DNA of 64,000 bases from Candidatus Proelusimicrobium tauri (lineage in GTDB: Bacteria; Elusimicrobiota; Elusimicrobia; Elusimicrobiales; Elusimicrobiaceae), in NCBI GenBank assembly GCA_002311025.1, contig DBYY01000001.1:228157-292156 (forward strand). The letters run 5' to 3'. Shown here one piece after another: positions 27,284 to 35,637 of the stretch. Position numbers and translations under genes: made by a program. Each line of letters begins with the position of its first letter. Position 1 is the first letter of the stretch. Under the pieces are notes generated by a model. The model did no database searches and was not told the origin of the DNA. It saw nothing but the letters and a program-made list of their open reading frames with translations.

Positions 27284-28567
27284 ATGAATTTCTACTTGAT
27301 AAGTTTGGGTTGTCCCAAAAATTTAACCGATAGTGAAAATTTTTCTGCCCGTCTTATAGCAAACGGGCATAATATGGTTTTTAACGAAAACGAAGCCGAT
27401 ATTATTATCATAAATACTTGCGGTTTTCTTGCCTCTGCTATTAAAGAAGCAAAAGAAAATATAAAATATGCCTTAAAATTAAAGAAAAAAGGTATTATTA
27501 AAAAAGTTGCTATAACCGGTTGCGCGGTTGAAAGATTAAAAGAAGACCTTGCCAGCGAATTTAAAGATGCCGATTTGTTTTTTTCCATCTCCAAACAAGA
27601 TATTATTGAGAAAATCATAAATAAAAAAGGTTTTCTTTTCAGCCCGATACAGCGCGAACTTTTTATGCCGGAGTATAAACTTTTTTTAACTGCTCCGCAT
27701 AGTGCCTATTTAAAAATTGCCGACGGTTGTAATAACCGCTGTGCTTATTGCGCAATACCTTTTATCCGCGGCAATTACCGCTCAAAAACTATCGAAGAAA
27801 TTGTTAAAGAAGCGCGTGTCTTGGCCAAAAACGGCGCAAAGGAAATTTCGCTTATTGCACAAGATACAACTTCCTACGGGCAGGATTTATACGGCAAACC
27901 CGAACTTGTTAAATTATTAAAAAAACTTATAAAACTAAAAGATATTTGCCGTCTTAGAATAATGTATGCTTACCCACACCGCGTTACAAAAGAACTTGCG
28001 GATTTAATGGCGGGGGAAGAAAAAATATTTTCTTATCTTGATATTCCTTTGCAGCATATTTCAGCAGATATACTTAAAAGAATGAACCGCCATTGCGGAC
28101 CTGAAAAAATAAAAGAAACTTTAACTATGCTAAAAGAACGCGTGGAAAATATCGCAATAAGAACAAACTTTATTGTCGGCTTTCCCGGTGAAACGGAAGC
28201 AGATTTTAAAGAACTTTTAAAGTTTGTTAAAGAATATGAATTTGATAATGTCGGCGTGTTTGAGTTCTTTAGAGAACCCGGCACCGCCGCCTATGATATG
28301 AAAAAGCAAATACCTGCCGCAGTTAAAAAAGAACGCGCTATTGAATTAAACAAAGTGCAAAGCCGCGTTGTTGATAAGATAAATAAAAAACTTGTCGGCT
28401 CTATTATAGAAGTCATTAGCGACACAGACACACTCGGCAGAACTTACCGCGACGCCCCCGATATCGACGGTACTTTGACTTTTGAAAAACCTGTCAAAGC
28501 GGGGCAAATTTTCAAAGCAAAAATTATTAAAGCCAAAGGTTACCAGCGCATAGCCAAAAAAATATAA
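27284..28567 (+). CDS. rimO: Ribosomal protein S12 methylthiotransferase RimO
   Basis: Radical-SAM enzyme that adds a methylthio group to the conserved Asp of ribosomal protein S12 (427 aa). Domains in order: UPF0004 with cysteines in SLGCPKNLTDSEN, NTCGF and ITGCAVERL (second cluster ligands); radical-SAM core with CNNRCAYCAIPFIRGNYRSK; C-terminal TRAM domain from about residue 365. The S12-specific RimO pattern (rather than MiaB) is supported by the N-terminal SLGCPKNLTDSE and by length. The start has no Shine-Dalgarno site. Confidence 0.95.
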   Translation: MNFYLISLGCPKNLTDSENFSARLIANGHNMVFNENEADIIIINTCGFLASAIKEAKENIKYALKLKKKGIIKKVAITGCAVERLKEDLASEFKDADLFFSISKQDIIEKIINKKGFLFSPIQRELFMPEYKLFLTAPHSAYLKIADGCNNRCAYCAIPFIRGNYRSKTIEEIVKEARVLAKNGAKEISLIAQDTTSYGQDLYGKPELVKLLKKLIKLKDICRLRIMYAYPHRVTKELADLMAGEEKIFSYLDIPLQHISADILKRMNRHCGPEKIKETLTMLKERVENIAIRTNFIVGFPGETEADFKELLKFVKEYEFDNVGVFEFFREPGTAAYDMKKQIPAAVKKERAIELNKVQSRVVDKINKKLVGSIIEVISDTDTLGRTYRDAPDIDGTLTFEKPVKAGQIFKAKIIKAKGYQRIAKKI

Positions 28568-28607
28568 TTTTTTTTGTTTTCTAAAAACGCTTTCGCCCGA
28601 GAAAATA

Positions 28608-28636
28608 AAAAACACCTAAAAGGGTGCTTTTAAAAA
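28608..28636. terminator. Hairpin terminator at the left island edge
   Basis: Imperfect arms AACACC and GGGTGCTT around TAAAA, with A and T tracts on both sides. It can end rimO on the plus strand, and it resembles the tRNA-Pro terminator at 45011-45036 on the minus strand. Confidence 0.55.
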
Positions 28637-28709
28637 ATGGTCGGTCAGACAGAACTGACTGTTATTCTCTCTAAGATGCTGAACCTTATATCTTTATTTT
28701 ATCATTTTT

Positions 28710-28842
28710 CCCTGATTATCAGGGTAAATACAGGGAATTTTGTTAATTTTGGATAAAATAGCGCTATTACCTTATTTTATATTGTATTGCTAAAATGAGG
28801 GGAAATATGTATTAAATTCCCTAAACTTCTAACAGGGAATTT
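28710..28842 (+). promoter_or_regulatory. Inverted and direct repeats ahead of the DUF2971-SIR2-HerA operon
   Basis: The 337-bp gap after rimO holds CCCTGATTATCAGGG (28710-28724), ACAGGGAATTT at 28730-28740 and again at 28832-28842, the inverse AAATTCCCT at 28814-28822 (a 9-bp stem with the last copy), and the palindrome AATAGCGCTATT (28757-28768). All share a CAGGG/CCCTG core. They look like operator sites for an operon repressor, or the parts of a structured leader. Confidence 0.5.
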
Positions 28843-28870
28843 ATAGAAAATTATAAATGATATAATAGAA

Positions 28871-28904
28871 TTGTATTGTAACATAGTAATTAACTATAAA
28901 ATTT
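28871..28904 (+). promoter_or_regulatory. Promoter next to the DUF2971 start
   Basis: TTGTAT (28871-28876), 18-bp spacer, TATAAA (28895-28900), only 4 nt from ATG 28905. There is no Shine-Dalgarno site. A second TATAAT at 28861-28866 gives an alternative with a leader. Confidence 0.4.
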
Positions 28905-29744
28905 ATGATAAATTGCTTCTATAAATATCGTCCTTTGGCAGAAGATATAAATTCGAAACATATCCATCAATATACTCTGAATCTTTTACAAAAAGGTGAA
29001 CTTTATTTTTCTTCACCTAAAGAATTTAATGATCCTTTTGATGGAATAATTGAGTATGAAGAAAAAATAACCACTAGAGACATTGAATCTTTAGGGTTAC
29101 GAGTTGGTGTAAATCAAGAGTGTTTACAATCTTTGATAAGTAAATATATTTGCAACCCTCAGAAATTAATAGAAATATACCAAAATAAGATCGTTGAGTT
29201 TCAAAATAATAATAAATTGCGAATTCTTTGTTTATCAAAAACAGAATTGAGTCCTTTATTATGGTCGCATTATGCAGCATATCATACGGGGATATGTGTC
29301 GGATTTAGAGCACATAAACTTAATGAGAAGTCTTATGGAATAAAAATTAAACCAGGGTATATGGATAACAATTTATTATTGCCAGAATTTCCGGATATGA
29401 TGATTCCTTTTCCGATACAATATACAGATAAAGTTCCACAAAAATATCATTTTGGGAAAGGTAATGATGAAGCATTGAAACAGTCTTTTATATGTAAATC
29501 TAAAGAATGGTCCTATGAAAAAGAAGTTAGAGTTGTAGCGATAGAATCACCTTCTTTTCGTAATCCTGTAATCATTGATGTTAATGAAATAGAGGAGATT
29601 ATTTTTGGTTTAAGAACTAATATAGAGTTAATACAACAGGTAATAGATATCATTTCAAAATTTCCATATAAACAACCAGGGCCTAAATTGTTTCAATGCA
29701 AAAGAATTCCAGGGACATATTCATTAGAAAAAATATTGATATAA
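28905..29744 (+). CDS. DUF2971 protein, first gene of a SIR2-HerA-type operon
   Basis: A 279-aa protein matching the DUF2971 pattern: YKYRPLAEDIN at the start, GELYFSSPKEFNDPFDG, LCLSKTELSPLLWSHYAAYH with GICVGF, and KSKEWSYEKEVRVV. The family is widespread but its biochemical role is not known to me. It starts a three-gene set: SIR2 follows after 22 nt, and HerA overlaps SIR2. DUF2971 is not part of the two-gene SIR2-HerA system as usually described, so here it may be a sensor, effector or regulator; that is inference. The start codon has no ribosome site and a -10 hexamer 4 nt away. Confidence 0.8.
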   Translation: MINCFYKYRPLAEDINSKHIHQYTLNLLQKGELYFSSPKEFNDPFDGIIEYEEKITTRDIESLGLRVGVNQECLQSLISKYICNPQKLIEIYQNKIVEFQNNNKLRILCLSKTELSPLLWSHYAAYHTGICVGFRAHKLNEKSYGIKIKPGYMDNNLLLPEFPDMMIPFPIQYTDKVPQKYHFGKGNDEALKQSFICKSKEWSYEKEVRVVAIESPSFRNPVIIDVNEIEEIIFGLRTNIELIQQVIDIISKFPYKQPGPKLFQCKRIPGTYSLEKILI

Positions 29745-29766
29745 TATTAAAAAATAGGAGAAATAT

Positions 29767-30834
29767 ATGGCACAAGTTATAGATTTAAGAGAACAATATA
29801 ATGAATTGGAAACGATATTGATAAAAAGTATCTCTTCCGGTAATTTAAATTTTCTTTTGGGAGCTGGGTGTTCATATCCTGCCATTTCAACACTAGGAAT
29901 AACGGAAAAAGAAATTGATGAGGCTTGGCTATTAGATAAAAAAATAGAAGGCTTACAATTAACTTATAAATTTTTATCATCTATTATTAAAATTAATTCC
30001 CAATTAATTTCTGAAAAAATAGGAGATAATATTCAGAGTACAAGAGATAGATATATTTCTTTTCTTAATGAATTGCAGCATTTACTACAAAAAAGGAGTA
30101 ATACGTTGCATTTTAAATTAATCAATATATTTACAACGAATTATGACCTATTCCTTGAGGATGCAGGAACAAGAGTTCATAATATGTTTCTTAACGATGG
30201 TTTTTGTAGAAATACAAGTTTACAAAAAAATTTTTATTTTTCCACACAAGAATTTTTTAATTATAGAGGTCATTTGGATGCCTTATATGACTATAAAATA
30301 GATTTGCCAATATTTAATCTAATTAAACTTCATGGTTCGCTATCATGGAAATTAGATCAGGATAAGAGAATCTGTTTTAATAACGAATTTCCAAAAGAGT
30401 TAACAGATAAGGAAATAGATAAAGAAGAAATGTTGCATGAATATAATACAACATTGGCTCTTGTTTTACCGAACTCTCAAAAGCATCGAGATTCTGTAAT
30501 AATGGATGTTTATTATGATTTGATTAGAGTATTTTCCTATGAACTGGAACGTCCTAATTCCTTATTCCTATCTATAGGGTTTTCTTTTAAAGATGAGCAT
30601 CTTGCCAAAGTTATTAATAGGGGGTTAAGAAATCCTTCGTTATTATTTGTTTCTTTTGCGTATAATGAAGAAGATCTAAAATTTTTGAAAAACAGATTCA
30701 AAGAATTTAATAATTTTATCATTGTAAAAAATACTTTAATAAATGAGAAAAAAGAAAGTATACCTACTACTTTATCTTTTCAAGATATCATAAATATTTT
30801 AACTAAATTAATAAAAAAAGAGCATATAATATGA
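29767..30834 (+). CDS. SIR2-domain protein (probable NADase effector)
   Basis: A 355-aa SIR2-like protein. The NAD-binding Rossmann start is NFLLGAGCSYPAISTLG (about residues 28-45), the conserved FTTNYD block is near residue 120, the catalytic His lies in IKLHGSLSW (about 187), and SIGFSFKDEHLAKVI ends the domain. In anti-phage systems this fold hydrolyses NAD+ once triggered. AGGAG precedes ATG 29767. The stop overlaps the HerA start (ATGA), the same coupling seen in SIR2-HerA defence pairs. Key residues are intact, so activity is likely, but specificity (NADase versus nuclease) cannot be read from sequence. Confidence 0.88.
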   Translation: MAQVIDLREQYNELETILIKSISSGNLNFLLGAGCSYPAISTLGITEKEIDEAWLLDKKIEGLQLTYKFLSSIIKINSQLISEKIGDNIQSTRDRYISFLNELQHLLQKRSNTLHFKLINIFTTNYDLFLEDAGTRVHNMFLNDGFCRNTSLQKNFYFSTQEFFNYRGHLDALYDYKIDLPIFNLIKLHGSLSWKLDQDKRICFNNEFPKELTDKEIDKEEMLHEYNTTLALVLPNSQKHRDSVIMDVYYDLIRVFSYELERPNSLFLSIGFSFKDEHLAKVINRGLRNPSLLFVSFAYNEEDLKFLKNRFKEFNNFIIVKNTLINEKKESIPTTLSFQDIINILTKLIKKEHII

Positions 30835-32684
30835 AACAATTGTTAAATAAAGACTCTATTCTAAGGATAGGAAAAGTTTGTGGCATTAGTGGAATGAAAG
30901 TTTGGGTAGAGATCTTAAAAAAGAAAAATGATTCGTTTTTGTTTTCTGAAGGAGAAATTATCCGCAATGTCGGAGTTAATAGTATTGTTGAAATCAAAAA
31001 AGGTTTTCTAAGTATTATTGGCGTTATTGTCGGAGAAAAACTTGAAGAAACAAAAGAAAATGTTCTTTTAAAAGATATAAATAGAACTAGTCTTTTGGAT
31101 CAAAATAGAAGAATTGTAGAAGTTTCTTTATGGGGATATTTTGATGAAAAAGGGAATTTTATAGGAGGATCAAAGGAGTTTCCTTTAATTTCTTCGGAAG
31201 TATTTGTTCTTGTAGGAGAAAAATTACAAAATCTTTATACAGCTTGTCCTTCTGATTGGTCTATTTCTGTTTCGAAATTAGAAATTACTGATAAGCCTTT
31301 TCGGTTGCCTATTGACGGTTTATTTAATAGTCATATTGCTATTTTTGGCAATACGGGAAGTGGTAAATCTAATACTTTAGCTTCTTTATATAGAGCATTA
31401 TTAGAAAAATTAGGATCAAAAGATTCTAAAAAATTTAAAAATAATATGCATTTTGCTGTTTTTGATTTTAATGGAGAATATGATGGAGTTGAATGTATAA
31501 CATCTTCAAAGACTGTATATAAACTAACTACACATGATGATAATGGAAATAAAATACCTATTAAATCTAAAGATTTTTTGAATTTAGAATTCTTATCTGT
31601 ATTGAGTGATGCTACTGAGAAAACCCAAAAACCCTTTTTGCAGAGGACTTTAAGTTTGTTAAATATGATTAGAAAACAATCTGATGAGGTAGAACAAAAT
31701 AAATATTTTCAGAATATTTTAAAAAAATATTTAGAGGAAACATTGTTGTTGTCTGATAAAATAAAAGCAGACATTTTATTAGACTATTTTGCTAATATAT
31801 ACACTATTTTTGGCTATGATTGCTCTTCAGGTATGGATCAGCTAAAATGGCATAGTCAAAACCAAACATTTTATATTGTTGATCAAAATGGAAAGAAATA
31901 TTTTAATAGTCAGTCAGGAATAATATCTTCATTAAAAATATATACAAAAATAACAGATTTTTGTTTTTCATCACTTACTTTATTAGATCAGTTGTTTGTA
32001 GTTTTATATTTAAAGTTAATATTAGATATTATAGACAATAGAGTTAATAATGATTTTGTTGGTTATGTAATTCATAGATTACAGCGTCATCGTGATTCAA
32101 TATCTCGCATATTTGAGTTTGATGAAAAAGCATCTATTTGGGGAGAAAATAATTGTATAATTTTTAATTTTAATCAAGTGAACTTATCAATGAAAAAGGT
32201 ATTACCTTTACTTCTGGCAAAAAAATTATATGAAGAACAAAAACAAGAATATAATCAAAAAAGTCTTAATTTAATTATTGATGAAGCTCATAATATACTT
32301 TCAAAAACCTCTATGAGAGAAACTGACTCTTGGAAAGATTATAGATTGGAAACTTTTGAGGAAATTATCAAAGAAGGACGAAAATTTGGAGTGTTTTTAA
32401 CAATTGCTAGTCAGCGTCCTAATGATATTTCAGAGACTATTATTTCTCAAGCGCATAATTATTTTATTCATAGATTGGTAAATGAAAAAGATTTATTGAT
32501 GATATCCAATACAGTATCTTATTTGGATAAAATATCAGAAGAATCTATACCTACTTTGCCAGTAGGAACTTGTATTTTTAGTGGAACGGCAACACAATTG
32601 CCTGTTAAAATTCATTTTAACGAATTAGAAAAATCAAAACAGCCAAAAAGCCATACTATTCAATATAAAAACTTATTAGAATAA
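30831..32684 (+). CDS. herA: HerA-type ATPase of a SIR2-HerA defence system
   Basis: A hexameric ATPase of the HerA/FtsK superfamily (617 aa). An N-terminal HAS-barrel (GKVCGISGMKVWVEI to about residue 95) precedes the RecA-like core with Walker A FGNTGSGKSNTLASL (about 171-180), Walker B LNLIIDEAHNIL (about 479-487), and the conserved REGRKFGVFLTIASQRPNDI-like segment (EGRKFGVFLTIASQRPNDI) with ISQAHNYFIHRL. In SIR2-HerA systems this ATPase binds and activates the SIR2 ring. It is coupled to SIR2 by ATGA. No NurA nuclease is nearby, which argues against a repair role. Codon use is strongly AT-biased. Confidence 0.88.
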   Translation: MKQLLNKDSILRIGKVCGISGMKVWVEILKKKNDSFLFSEGEIIRNVGVNSIVEIKKGFLSIIGVIVGEKLEETKENVLLKDINRTSLLDQNRRIVEVSLWGYFDEKGNFIGGSKEFPLISSEVFVLVGEKLQNLYTACPSDWSISVSKLEITDKPFRLPIDGLFNSHIAIFGNTGSGKSNTLASLYRALLEKLGSKDSKKFKNNMHFAVFDFNGEYDGVECITSSKTVYKLTTHDDNGNKIPIKSKDFLNLEFLSVLSDATEKTQKPFLQRTLSLLNMIRKQSDEVEQNKYFQNILKKYLEETLLLSDKIKADILLDYFANIYTIFGYDCSSGMDQLKWHSQNQTFYIVDQNGKKYFNSQSGIISSLKIYTKITDFCFSSLTLLDQLFVVLYLKLILDIIDNRVNNDFVGYVIHRLQRHRDSISRIFEFDEKASIWGENNCIIFNFNQVNLSMKKVLPLLLAKKLYEEQKQEYNQKSLNLIIDEAHNILSKTSMRETDSWKDYRLETFEEIIKEGRKFGVFLTIASQRPNDISETIISQAHNYFIHRLVNEKDLLMISNTVSYLDKISEESIPTLPVGTCIFSGTATQLPVKIHFNELEKSKQPKSHTIQYKNLLE

Positions 32685-32882
32685 AAGATTGTTTTTTAAG
32701 TATCTCCTAATCTGTCTATTAATGAGTTTATATAAAAGTTTTCTATTCTTATTGATATATTTATAGCTGCAATTAACAGATTACTTTATGTTGATTTTTT
32801 GATGGAAATCAGTTGTATAAAAATAATATTTTGTCCTCTTTCAAGTTTTGCTTTTATTCAATTGGGCCTATTGAGGAAAGAT

Positions 32883-34433
32883 TTATAAATGTTTAATATG
32901 ATATTCTATTAAATTTTCGCACAGTTCATCAATATCTTTAGCGTGTTGTTGTTTTAGGGCTTTTAATTCTTTACCGCTCTTTTTGAAATACTTTTTAAAG
33001 ATTTTATCAAGTTCTTTATGCTCTTCTAGTGAAAGTTCTTCAAGTGTTTTATTTGGAAACTGCCTTAAATACTCACGGCATTTTTGTACCCATAAAAGAT
33101 AAATACCTCGTTTTTCTCTTTTATACATCCAATGCGAAAAGGAAAAATCTTCTTTATTCCATTCTTTTATCAGAGATTTTAAACTCTTTTTGTCCTCTTG
33201 GGCAAGATTTGGCAAAAACGGCTTTTCATTTTTTATAGCACTAGCCATAATACTAACCGCAATTCTTTTTGGCATTAATTCTCTAAAATGTATAGTATCA
33301 GCTTGGGGGAATTTTTCCTTGTATTTTCTAAGAAGATTACCATATTGATAATGATAATTAATGCCTAAACTTGTTAATTTGTATTTCTCAGCAAGATTTC
33401 TTAAAGGAGTGGAATTTTGTGAATCTTGGGCTAATTCTAAAATAATATCTTTTAATTCTAAGCAATCAATATATTTATGGGAAATAGCATCAATTCCTAA
33501 GGCAGTTCCTAATATTTGCCCTGTTACGCTGCCTGTGGAATCGCTATCTCCAGAGTGATTAATTGCAGCTAGAACACCTTTTTCAAAGTTGTCATGATAT
33601 TTTAAAGCACAGAAAATGGCTATGGCTAAAGTTTCTTCTGCTACCCATCCTTCTCCTAATATTTCAAAGGCTTTATCTTCTGGGGTATTCATTTCTGCTA
33701 GCAGTTGGGCTTGCGTAATAAGATTTAACAATTTGTGCAAGGTTTCTGATTCAGGAAAAAGCGAGATTAAGAAAGGGCTAATTTCTTTAAGAGTTTGTGA
33801 TAAAGTTTGCCCTCTTAATAATTCTGTCAGAATATATACTAAGGCAGCAGCAGGCATATATCCTAATTCGTGTCCGTGTGTAATGGCGGCAATATCTGCA
33901 CCGATAAGTGCTATTTCGCGTGAGGATAATCTTGTATGGTATAAAGCAAGTGCTACTGGAGCTACACGCATAAGGCCTCCGCACCCTTTGCTATCATTTA
34001 AAGGGTTGTTTATAGTGCCCATTTCTCCGTTATTAAGGGCATTTATACAGGTTGTTCCAGGCGCCCTGCGGGAAAACATCTCAGGGATATGTATCAGCTG
34101 AGAATATGTGCTTATATCATCTGGAATAGGATATTCTCTTGTTTGGGTTAATAGCCAATCTTGATAAGCGTGAAAAACGCATTGTCTAATTATTACTCTA
34201 TTTTCCCATACTTTAGGAAAAAATGTTTTAGCATATAACAAACCGTCAAGGGTAAAAAGTGTCATTTGAGTATCATCGGATATTTGTGTGCCAACATAAC
34301 AAGTTATACCAGAAGGACCATACTTATATCTAATTTGTTCTATCGACATAAATTCAATAGGATATCCAAGAGCATCACCAACAGCTCCACCGATTAAACA
34401 GCCTTTAATTTTATCAGAACGCATTGAAAGCAT
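32883..34433 (-). CDS. ADP-ribosylglycohydrolase with an unknown C-terminal extension
   Basis: DraG/ARH-family hydrolase (516 aa), which removes ADP-ribose from targets using two Mg ions. Metal ligands are visible in GCLIGGAVGDALG (about residues 10-22), SDDTQMTLFT (about 47) and HSGDSDSTGSVTG (about 291-303). The domain ends near residue 330. About 185 further residues form a helical, Lys/Glu-rich region (from LAEKYKLTSLG to ENLIEYHIKHL) with no recognised family. It overlaps mcrC by 20 nt with AAGGAG upstream of ATG 34433, so it is the third gene of the mcrBC operon. An ADP-ribose hydrolase is not a standard McrBC component; it may neutralise an ADP-ribosylating phage or host factor (inference). 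Confidence 0.85.
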   Translation of the reverse strand: MLSMRSDKIKGCLIGGAVGDALGYPIEFMSIEQIRYKYGPSGITCYVGTQISDDTQMTLFTLDGLLYAKTFFPKVWENRVIIRQCVFHAYQDWLLTQTREYPIPDDISTYSQLIHIPEMFSRRAPGTTCINALNNGEMGTINNPLNDSKGCGGLMRVAPVALALYHTRLSSREIALIGADIAAITHGHELGYMPAAALVYILTELLRGQTLSQTLKEISPFLISLFPESETLHKLLNLITQAQLLAEMNTPEDKAFEILGEGWVAEETLAIAIFCALKYHDNFEKGVLAAINHSGDSDSTGSVTGQILGTALGIDAISHKYIDCLELKDIILELAQDSQNSTPLRNLAEKYKLTSLGINYHYQYGNLLRKYKEKFPQADTIHFRELMPKRIAVSIMASAIKNEKPFLPNLAQEDKKSLKSLIKEWNKEDFSFSHWMYKREKRGIYLLWVQKCREYLRQFPNKTLEELSLEEHKELDKIFKKYFKKSGKELKALKQQHAKDIDELCENLIEYHIKHL

Positions 34434-35637
34434 TATAAAATAGCTCCTTTACAAAAGAATCTGTTAATCGCTGATGTAAATCTAATGTAATTAAAGAAAT
34501 ATGGCATTTATCATCTTTTAGTATTGTGGTTTTTTTATTGTAATGTTGTTTATATACAGGATAACATAAAATAATATTTTTTCTTTCATAGAATTTACTA
34601 TATGCTAACATCTGATAAATATCTGATTCAGCAGGTTTTCTCTCCGGTAAATCTAAAATTTTATATTTAGTATCAATAATTGTGTTAATTCCCAGTAAAA
34701 TATCCGGTTTGATAGTATAACTTGTATTAGGCAATCCTGCTATATCTTTTATGATTGTGTGCCGCGCTTGAATTTGCACTTTACCTGGGAAAATCTTGTC
34801 TAGGGCTACTGCTACAAATTCTTCAAATAAGAGATTCATATCAAACAAAATTGCTAAATTGTTAAAATGATGGTCGTGCAAGCTTATGGTGCTGTGTTGT
34901 AAAAATAATTTAGCTAGATCTAGGGAATCTTTAAATCGTATTTGATTTTTATTTAATAAAATCTTTTTGGTTTGGCTGTAAGATATTGTTTTTAACTCAA
35001 CATCATCATATATGGCTAAAATCTTTAGTAATTTATTACGTGTTTCTTTAACTTTAGTTAATTGTGCTAAAGCGTGAGCTACAAATTTAAGAGTTTGATT
35101 TAAAAGATTGTTTGGTGTAAACTCATCAAACTGACAATAGGTTTTTGCTTGATTAGCACAATTTACTTTAAAATGTTTGGAAAATAAAATCCTACCTTTT
35201 ATAGTCGGCAAATTATCTTCATAGCTTTCATAATGGTGGGGAATATGTAGATTTAGAGTGTCTAATAATATTTTGGCATAATGAGCTATCAGAAATTCTA
35301 AAAAAGGGTTATTAGAGAGTCTTTCTAATTGAGCAAAATTTATATTATGAATGGTAAGTTTATTGGTATATTTTAGCATGAAAGTCAAATTTTTTAGGCA
35401 ATCAGAATCCTTATCACCTAATATTTTAGGAAGGATATTTAATTGAAAATCTTTATATTTAATAGTGCCTACATACGAGTTGGTGCAAATATAGTCCAAT
35501 TGGAAATCAAGAGCTTTTGAAAGCCCTTTCTGTAATAAAAATATTTTGAACTGTTGCGCTTGATTACGAGATATACCCAAATCTTTATAATTGATTTTGT
35601 CGTATTCATGCGTTTGTATCAATTTTATTTTCGTCAT
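34414..35637 (-). CDS. mcrC: McrC-type restriction nuclease subunit
   Basis: Nuclease partner of McrB (407 aa). The N-terminal beta-rich domain (YKDFQLNILPKILGDKDSDC) and the C-terminal PD-(D/E)xK core are visible, with SYTIKPDILLGINTIIDTKYKI (about residues 303-325) supplying Asp, Asp and Lys of the active site. McrBC complexes cut DNA carrying modified cytosine or other marks after GTP- or ATP-driven translocation. It overlaps mcrB by 32 nt and the ADP-ribosylglycohydrolase by 20 nt, which suggests translational coupling. Active-site residues appear intact. Confidence 0.9.
   Translation of the reverse strand: MTKIKLIQTHEYDKINYKDLGISRNQAQQFKIFLLQKGLSKALDFQLDYICTNSYVGTIKYKDFQLNILPKILGDKDSDCLKNLTFMLKYTNKLTIHNINFAQLERLSNNPFLEFLIAHYAKILLDTLNLHIPHHYESYEDNLPTIKGRILFSKHFKVNCANQAKTYCQFDEFTPNNLLNQTLKFVAHALAQLTKVKETRNKLLKILAIYDDVELKTISYSQTKKILLNKNQIRFKDSLDLAKLFLQHSTISLHDHHFNNLAILFDMNLLFEEFVAVALDKIFPGKVQIQARHTIIKDIAGLPNTSYTIKPDILLGINTIIDTKYKILDLPERKPAESDIYQMLAYSKFYERKNIILCYPVYKQHYNKKTTILKDDKCHISLITLDLHQRLTDSFVKELFYNAFNAF

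Noticed and set aside
27261..27284. Short tandem TA repeat
   Set aside because: Better explained as overlapping -10 elements of divergent genes.
28632..28690. Degenerate tRNA on the minus strand ending CGACCA
   Set aside because: Only the CCA-like end and a palindrome (GTCAG-TTCTGT-CTGAC) are seen; no acceptor 5' strand or anticodon arm.
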